From Synura sp. LO234KE (lineage: Eukaryota; Sar; Synurophyceae; Synurales; Mallomonadaceae), in NCBI GenBank assembly GCA_015143735.1, contig VKHC01000230.1, positions 1 through 15,010 on the forward strand: a stretch of 15,010 nucleotides of DNA, given 5' to 3'. Made by a program: the position numbers and the translations under genes. The notes under the pieces were generated by a model. It saw nothing but the letters and a program-made list of their open reading frames with translations. It searched no databases and had not been told where the DNA came from. This document shows, piece by piece, positions 9,234 to 15,010 of the stretch (the first letter of the stretch is position 1; every line of letters begins with the position of its first letter).

Positions 9234-10015
9234 AACATCAGATATGGTTGCTCGCGTAATTTTTGATGATGAAACGTTCTGCATTTACTGATTAAGGAGT
9301 CGAAGCAGCGTGTGCGTTGGTGAACACTTTTTACAAGTCTCACTAATTCATGCATTGTTGTCTACGGTTCTTCTTGGTTAGCAATTAGTCCCTCTTGGAG
9401 ATATTTATTACGTTTGTAACTTAACGAAGATTTTGATTATCGGTCCGGTTTTTCAGTCGGTGCAATACCCTAGCAAAAGCAACTCACACTATGTGGTGGC
9501 CGAGGGTGCTAGCACCACAAGCAAAAACTAATTGAGGAATTGACTGCGGAGCGGTACAGCTGTGGCCATTAGCTAACGCTACCAAGTTAACACGTACCGT
9601 TGGTCAATGGGAAGCTATTTCGATACCAAAAATACCAATGAATTCTGACGGCCTAGCCCAAAACAAACTTACCGTTGGATATAATTACTAACTTATGGAT
9701 ATAGAGTAGGAGTGAGCCCACTACTTCAGGAAGCACTGGTGCGAGGAAGAAGATGAGGAGGTCTGCTACGGCCGCAACGTCAATAACAAGAAAACAACAG
9801 CGAAGCCAGAAATGGGATTTCGTGGATAAGAATTCATTTGTCGTATAACACCCGAATTATTATTGGTAGGTCGTTATCATTTGCTCTTCATTCTTGCGCC
9901 TCGATTATTAAAAGTAAGGAATATTCATTAATAAGAATCAGAGGTTGTTTAGTGACTCCAAAAGCAATTCCGACCAAGAGAAAGTCGCTGGGTAGCTTGT
10001 TACTAGCAGCGATCC
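9234..10015. other. Convergent intergenic region
   Basis: It lies between the 3' ends of oxidase B (+) and the PDZ-PUB gene (-), so it should hold both 3' UTRs and cleavage signals. I see no clear AATAAA near either stop. The middle (about 9440-9620) is richer in GC and carries the nested palindrome at 9492-9519. The open frame 9838-10029 on the plus strand overlaps the last PDZ-PUB exon in antisense and has no recognisable content. No RNA gene is evident. Confidence 0.5.
9492..9519. repeat. Nested palindrome
   Basis: TGTGGTG (9492-9498) pairs with CACCACA (9513-9519). Overlapping the right arm is a perfect 12-bp palindrome GGTGCTAGCACC (9505-9516). The two pairings are mutually exclusive, so a transcript could switch folds, or this may be a protein-binding site or a trace of an element end. 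Function unknown. Confidence 0.6.
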
Positions 10016-12796
10016 TCATCGATTTTTAAGAATTCTCTTTTGCGCCGCAGCGAGTGCCGCTGCTCGCCTCTCCTCGGAAGAGAGCGACTGAAGTCTCGTA
10101 GTCGAGGAATCATCGTGTGCTGCACCTGATGATGGTAATGATGAAGTGATCTTTTTCTTCATGTTTGAAGGATCGGCGGACGACGACTGTTGTTTGACTG
10201 CTATCGGTAGCGGTTGGGGGACTATCGCGGCACGAGCTTCTTCAGAATCCCCGGTGACAAGCAGTAAGGACTCTTGTATCCTACATCAATTTGCGCAAAT
10301 TTAAAGAAGCTGAAATTCCTCTTTTCACATCGGAAAACTAATTGATAACGATGAAATATTTTGAAGAAAATCAAAGGATTTCAGCAAACAGCAGGATAGT
10401 AACGAACAATTTGAGAATCGAGTCTGCACACGCATATATATATACATATATATATATATGTTTATATATAATGCTTGGTTTCCCGGATTAGAAGTACACC
10501 GGATACGGAAATGGAGAGCTACGAGGCGCACATCCCAAGACGACGAACATGGTATTTAAGTACAGCTGTGTACATGGCCCCTTCGATATATGGGGTAGGG
10601 AGAGGAAGGGGTTTATGGCTAACAGTACAGTAGGTTGGATGAACAAGTGACAAGTCGACTAATGTGACCGCATCGACTTGCCTGTCCGCCGTGTAGCGAA
10701 GGAGCACTGCCGCCCGCTCCGACGCCGGATCCAAGTACCTCAAATACGTCTCTGTCGGTATCACAGTGTCACCTTCTCTCCTGCCCCCGTCCTCTGAATC
10801 TTTCCCTGCGTATGCAGCGTCGTTGTTTTCTGCACTACCCACTGCAATGGGCTCTTCAGCGAGATCGAATCCAGCTGCACATAAAAGATCGAGACCGCCT
10901 GGACAGGAGACCACTTTCTTTTGAAAGGAAGGATTGGTGACTCGAATACTCCTGTGACACACACATGTATACGTACACAAGCACAAACAGGCATACAATA
11001 CATTTACATTCATACCGCAGATAACACATCAAGGATAGCACTCACTATTTGTATTCATGAAACAGTAATAACACAGTCAGAACCATAGAAATACAATAGA
11101 TAAGAGCGGCGGTAGGTGCGGAAGTAACAGTGAAGTAACCTAGAGTGAGTTTGTTGTGCGCATCACTCCTTATCACTTTGATTCATCAGTGTACTTTGGG
11201 CTACAGACACTACCACAGCCCACCAGGCTCATGTACGATAAAAAACAGACTAAATCCACAAACTCACTGTAGCTTTGGATCCAGCGGAGACTCGAGCAGG
11301 TTGAGTAGAATCTTCCGCACAGTGCGGAGGGCAGTCTCTGTAACGGTCGCATCGGGCACGGACACCAGTAGCGCCAACGCTTCTTCAACCTACACGCAGC
11401 CAGGACAACAACCGGCGAACGGTGAGGACGAGAGAAGGATGCTCAATCCTTCATGGCTCGTGACCCATGACCCATGGCCCATGACCCACCTTCTGTTCAT
11501 CTTCGATATTTATTTGTTCTGCATGGAGTATACCTCTCTCCAGCGTATTGTACTCTGACTGTGCACCAGCAGATGGATACGCAGGAGGAGGGGTTCGGCC
11601 CGGGGAAGGGAACGAGTTCACTGTAGGTTCTGTGACCATGTCCCCGTGTACAGCACGGTCTATTTGTACTCTAGCTTGAGATTGGGAGGAGAGGTGAGGT
11701 TTGAAGGGATCATATCCGAGCTCCTAAGCAGACAAGAGTTGCGAAGGGCACAAATCCCGTAAATACTGGTTAATTAGTGTACTTGTCTTTATTCTCTACG
11801 AAGACAGGCTGTGAATATTTTAAGGAGCGGTCACTCGGCAGGTGGGTAGGATGGAGGAGTGCATGTTCTATAGTGAGAGGTGTGATTTAGGCTGGTTGGA
11901 TGAGGGTGAAGATCGGTAAGAGTAATGTCCAGCAAGCGCGTAACGGTTCATTCCGACGAAACGATGCAGCGCGCTCGTACGTACCCGCTTTAATCGCTCT
12001 TCCTCTTTCTTGACTTGTGACACGATATGACTGATATCCGCGCCAGGCCTCGGGGCTGTTGTGGTGGACTTTTCTTCTTGCTTATTTCCGGAAAGATCGT
12101 CAGCAAATGAAGGGAGGATAGGCCTTTCTTGTTTATCCATTTCTTTTAACGGCTAATAGCGAATCAAGCACGATGATATATAGTTTTTCATTATAAATGA
12201 TACTATTTGGACAATTGTGACAATTACCTCTGTTGAAAATTTCCGCCGTAGAGGACCTGATGGTTTTCCATTTATAAATTTATCTCGTTCTTCAGCCGCT
12301 CGTAGCATAGCTTGACGCCGAGCCTCTTTTTCAGCCTCTGTCAAGCCATCTTCTCGCGGTTGTTTCGACAGATTTCTCTCACGATCAGCACCTAGTTTAA
12401 ATCTGGATAAATAGACAGGAAATGATTGAGGGAAAAAAAGACTTGATAGTTTCTGGCGATTCTTATATAACCTTCAACCTACCTGATAATCAATGGTCGT
12501 TTGTTTTTATATTTACTGATGATTGCACCGAAGCTATCAAAATCCAATACTAATGTATCCTCAACAGCAATTATTATATCTCCACTTCTTATTCCCTTGG
12601 AATGTGCTGAGTATCCATGAATTACATTTTGTACTATAACCTTTCCATCATTTTCTTCAACAGTCAAACCAAGTGACTCGTCTTGGAATGTAACATCAAA
12701 AGTTCCATCAGCTATTTCTTTCCCAATTATCGAAGCCGTAACGGAATCAGATGGGGAAAAAGTCTTCTTAAGAGTCTCAAATATTGAACCGAACAT
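10016..12796 (-). CDS. PDZ-PUB domain protein, probable Cdc48/p97 cofactor
   Basis: Exons on the minus strand: 12796-12483, 12402-12228, 12152-11985, 11723-11534, 11382-11268, 10951-10682, 10280-10016; total 498 aa, all phases closing. N-terminal PDZ domain at about residues 33-105, with carboxylate-binding loop SLGL (41-44), VIVQNVIHGYSA and a KGIRSGDIIIAVED stretch. Then a charged, helical segment (EAEKEARRQAMLRAAEERD), a linker with ELGYDPFKPH and a Pro-rich stretch. The PUB domain runs about 283-415: LNLLESPLDPKLQSIRVTNP, then PGGLDLLCAAGFDL, with an acidic insert (about 355-381) before the last helices. The tail is Ser/Ala-rich and basic (SSEERRAAALAAAQKR). PUB domains bind the C-terminal tail of p97/Cdc48; PDZ domains bind C-termini of partners. 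The sixth intron has a GC donor (AG/GCAAGT). The exon-5 acceptor is ambiguous by one residue (11382 or 11379). Confidence 0.85.
10281..10681 (-). other. GC-AG intron of the PDZ-PUB gene
   Basis: The donor reads AG/GCAAGT, the textbook minority GC donor with otherwise perfect pairing to U1, and the acceptor is GATGTAG. Splicing joins phase 2 to phase 2 and continues the PUB helices as ADR-IQESLLLVTGD. If the weak donor is skipped, translation reads on to a stop at 10519-10521 and yields a different C-terminus with no recognisable domain. The intron contains an AT dinucleotide tract at 10433-10470 and no gene of its own. Confidence 0.75.
10433..10470. repeat. AT dinucleotide tract
   Basis: A nearly pure (AT)n run, broken by single C and G bases, inside the GC-AG intron of the PDZ-PUB gene. 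Confidence 0.9.
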
Positions 12797-13089
12797 TTTT
12801 TATTTTAGCACGTTTTAGCGGTAGTATACTATTCAAGATGAACTCCACTCCGCTACAGGGCTATCGCTGTAGGACTCAAACTCTCTATACTCTAATTTTT
12901 TTTTAATAGAAAATACTGAAAAATAGTTTTCAGTAATTTTGTGTAGAGATTCTGGTCCGTCCTCCTGACCGATTTCTGATCGTAACCGTTGTTTGCTCAC
13001 GTTTTGGAATCCCAATTTTTTTACGAAGTAGGTATAATTGGTTCAATACAAGTTACTAACAAGCATCCGGCCCAAAATTTCTGAACAAC
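12797..13089. promoter_or_regulatory. Divergent promoter between PDZ-PUB and EF-hand genes
   Basis: The two start codons are 293 bp apart on opposite strands, so this stretch should hold both promoters and 5' UTRs. It includes an inverted repeat CTACAG/CTGTAG (12853-12858 and 12867-12872) and AT-rich runs. A minus-strand open frame (12833-13015) has no ATG and no known motif, so I do not call a gene. Promoter activity is inferred from geometry. Confidence 0.5.
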
Positions 13090-15003
13090 ATGGGGAACAG
13101 CAAATCGAACTATAGTGCTGGGGAACTTCATAGTGAAACAAGGCTTGCTGCATCGAAATGTATTTTACTTTACTTGTTTTCTTCGCTATGATAATTATAA
13201 TTGTCATTATATATATATATATATGCTACCATCTAGTTGACAGCGATGAAATCCATGTGCTGAGAGTAACTTGGCAGGTATTTACCTACCGTCTCAATTC
13301 TGTTACGGAAAAAATTAAAAAGCGCATCAGGGACTTGCCGATAGAACTGGGGGAAAAGGAATTGATAAAGAAACTTTTCTGCAATATTTCCCACTAAATG
13401 GACTCCTGGGAGGTATATGGAAAAAGGAGACAGCTAAGCGCATAACTCGCCATTTTTCTAAATTTAGAGCGGATGTTTGCCCAATTTGACATAAAAGGAA
13501 CAGGATTCATTGGTTTTGACGAGTTCATAACAGGACTCTCGCAAATATGCAGGTGAACTTGATCCTATTCTGAGCTTTTCCCTCTCTGAAAAGAATCGTA
13601 TCAGGGGATCTCTCGATGAGAAGATCCGTTTCATCTTTAATATGTACGACGTGTCCCGTGACGGCACAGTATCCAAGCAAGATTTGTCCACCTTACTCAA
13701 TCATGGTAATGTAGAAATTGGCGAGAATAGGAACATTTGCATCCAATATCTTGAACTGGTTTCTATGCGTTCATAGACTGTTTCGCGTTACTTTGCATGC
13801 GACAGAAAAGGACAATCTTATGTTATAGTTAGTTATCGTGAATCAATTGCTAACCTCATTTGATCGTCCTATTCTATTGTTTGTGGTTGGAGTCCTGACC
13901 TACGTATTTTACTACACATCTCCCACTTCACATGTAATAGATTAGAGTCATCAGTCATTTCCTGAGAAATAAAGCATAATTGTCATTATTTCCTTCTTCC
14001 CAATAGCGGAATCAAATAATACGACGCACACAACTTCTCACTTCACACTTCCACACTACTCATGTCAATGTACTTCTAACCTCATGTCTGTGTCCTGTGA
14101 TCTGTCCTAACCTTAGTACCCAAGTCTGTCCTAGCGTTTTCTGGGCACTACAACGCCAACCAGCCACACAGACAGAGCGCGCAGTCCGACGTTGGTACGT
14201 AACCCAGATACTCATCAGTACTCTATCATTACGTGACCCCTCCTTGCCACACACGGGACCCACTGCTCGTATTTGATCTGTATTCAGCAAGCGAAAGCAG
14301 CGGTACCTCAGAATCACCAGATATTCCGTCTCTGGGTTCTTCATTTCAATCGGGATCTGCGGCGGTGCCTTCCGGAGTCCAAGGGGCAGCCGGTAATTCA
14401 TTACTTCCTTCTGCAGCGCCGGTCCCAGAAGATGAAGAGTTCGATGATGTGGACCAGTACACCAACCACGATGTGGTGGAGCGAGCTTTTGAGGTGAAGA
14501 GAGAACCATAGAAGATTGTGTTTATTACCGTTTGTACGCAGGCTACACATCGCCTTGAAAATGAATCCGATTCTAGTTACATACCAACGAATCCCATGTC
14601 TACGACCTGCTCATGTATCCATGTCCTGTGTCCTTGTCCTGTTATTTGTCTTGTGACAGGAATGTGACCTCAATCACGAGGGACGACTGACGTATGAAGA
14701 GTTCAAGATGTAGGTGCTCCCATCTCTACCCTTCCATTCCCCCCGCACTCGTACCCTACTCTATCCGCTTATATTTAGGAAGAAAGGGTTGCCGACACCT
14801 CTATCTCTACCTGATATACCACAGCGGATTTACCACTTCTACCCTATCACACTTCACCTACTGTAGCTTGCACACTTCACTCACTGTTGTCACACTTGTA
14901 CTATTGGTTGTCACCCCCCTGGTTGTGGTCCCCCAGGTGGGTTCAGAGGACGCCGTCAGTTATCGAGTATTTCGAAGACATGCTGCCCTACTCCGGTCCC
15001 AAG
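13090..15003 (+). CDS. Myristoyl-motif EF-hand calcium-binding protein (partial, 3' end outside window)
   Basis: Exons: 13090-13159, 13237-13277, 13331-13412, 13468-13552, 13605-13705, 14288-14493, 14660-14709, 14937-15003, then a GTAACA donor; 234 aa so far, and the gene continues. MGNSKS fits N-myristoylation. The layout is like calcineurin B / neuronal calcium sensors. EF1 (41-52) is degenerate, with Lys at loop position 6 and Thr at 12. EF2 loop 72-83 (DIKGTGFIGFDE) is partly canonical. EF3 loop 108-119 (DVSRDGTVSKQD) ends in Asp instead of Glu. EF4 loop 198-209 (DLNHEGRLTYEE) looks competent. Family-like connecting motifs are TFLQYFPLNGLLGERMF and RGSLDEKIRFIFNMYD. A Ser/Ala/Pro/acidic low-complexity insert (about 127-180) separates EF3 and EF4, encoded by exon 6. 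Likely a membrane-linked Ca2+ sensor or phosphatase-type regulatory subunit; partner unknown. An apparent stop after exon 4 disappears with a 52-nt intron. Confidence 0.88.
13208..13224. repeat. Short AT dinucleotide tract in an intron
   Basis: An (AT)8-type run inside the first, 77-nt intron of the EF-hand gene, just ahead of the acceptor region. Confidence 0.85.
13706..14287 (+). other. Large intron of the EF-hand gene
   Basis: A 582-nt intron between the EF3-encoding exon and the low-complexity linker exon. It starts with GTAATG and ends TGTATTCAG, a good pyrimidine-containing acceptor chosen because it alone restores phase with a sensible junction. The interior is rich in C/T in the sense strand after about 13970. 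I see no further conserved exon in it, though a small alternative exon cannot be excluded. Confidence 0.6.
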
Positions 15004-15010
15004 GTAACAG

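Noticed and set aside
10519-10681. Continuation of PDZ-PUB exon 6 to the stop at 10519 as the normal C-terminus
   Set aside because: The GC donor at 10681 joins in phase to an exon that continues the PUB helices and has clear coding character, while the read-through tail has none. Kept only as an isoform possibility.
11145-11558. Plus-strand 137-codon frame
   Set aside because: It overlaps PDZ-PUB exons 4 and 5 in antisense; the minus strand carries the PUB motifs.
12833-13015. 60-codon minus-strand frame upstream of the PDZ start
   Set aside because: No ATG, no motif, lies in the divergent promoter; could be part of a 5' UTR exon but nothing supports it.
13054-13060. TACTAAC, the yeast-type branch point, upstream of the EF-hand start
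   Set aside because: No suitable acceptor at a proper distance and other introns here do not use a strict TACTAAC; likely chance.
13553-13574. A 22-nt intron that would also restore frame in the EF-hand gene
   Set aside because: The 52-nt alternative fits the size of the other short introns here and gives the family motif RGSLDEK; the 22-nt option would be far below every other intron in the window.
13464-13700. Minus-strand frame across the EF-hand exons
   Set aside because: Antisense shadow of exons 4 and 5, which encode recognisable EF-hands on the plus strand.
1-15010. CRISPR array, bacterial operon, tRNA or rRNA genes
   Set aside because: Introns throughout, no Shine-Dalgarno logic, no cloverleaf or rRNA signature seen; the only array is the intronic minisatellite, whose units are contiguous without spacers.

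Overview
This window is nuclear DNA from a eukaryote, most likely a unicellular protist. Every gene I could reconstruct is split by spliceosomal introns with GT/AG borders, plus one GC/AG. Many introns are only 50-55 nt. The coding phase closes exactly across every junction I assigned. The protein families (TIR-ankyrin, PUB, four-EF-hand myristoyl protein, FAD-linked oxidases) do not fix the lineage. A stramenopile-like or other microbial eukaryote is my guess, at low confidence.

Layout, left to right. 1-531: no gene seen. 532-2349 (-): three-exon FAD-linked oxidase of the berberine-bridge-enzyme (BBE) type, paralog A. 2350-2547: short divergent promoter. 2548-5373 (+): six-exon TIR-ankyrin protein whose fourth intron (1055 nt) carries a ~107-bp tandem repeat array with 320-bp higher-order periodicity. 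5374-7598: long intergenic stretch with an (ATA)10 tract and small inverted repeats. 7599-9233 (+): FAD oxidase paralog B, with the same two phase-0 introns as A. 9234-10015: convergent intergenic region. 10016-12796 (-): seven-exon protein joining an N-terminal PDZ domain to a C-terminal PUB domain, with one GC-AG intron. 12797-13089: second divergent promoter. 13090-15003 and beyond (+): N-myristoylation-motif EF-hand protein of the calcineurin B / neuronal calcium sensor type, eight exons seen, cut by the window end.

No operon-like logic applies. The two oxidases form an inverted pair flanking the TIR-ankyrin gene, which suggests local duplication with inversion. The TIR-ankyrin and EF-hand proteins both start with MGxxxS, so both may sit at membranes. 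The PDZ-PUB protein is likely a Cdc48/p97 cofactor. Nothing in the sequence shows that these products act in one pathway. The exon models come from frame, splice-site and paralog reasoning, without transcript data.
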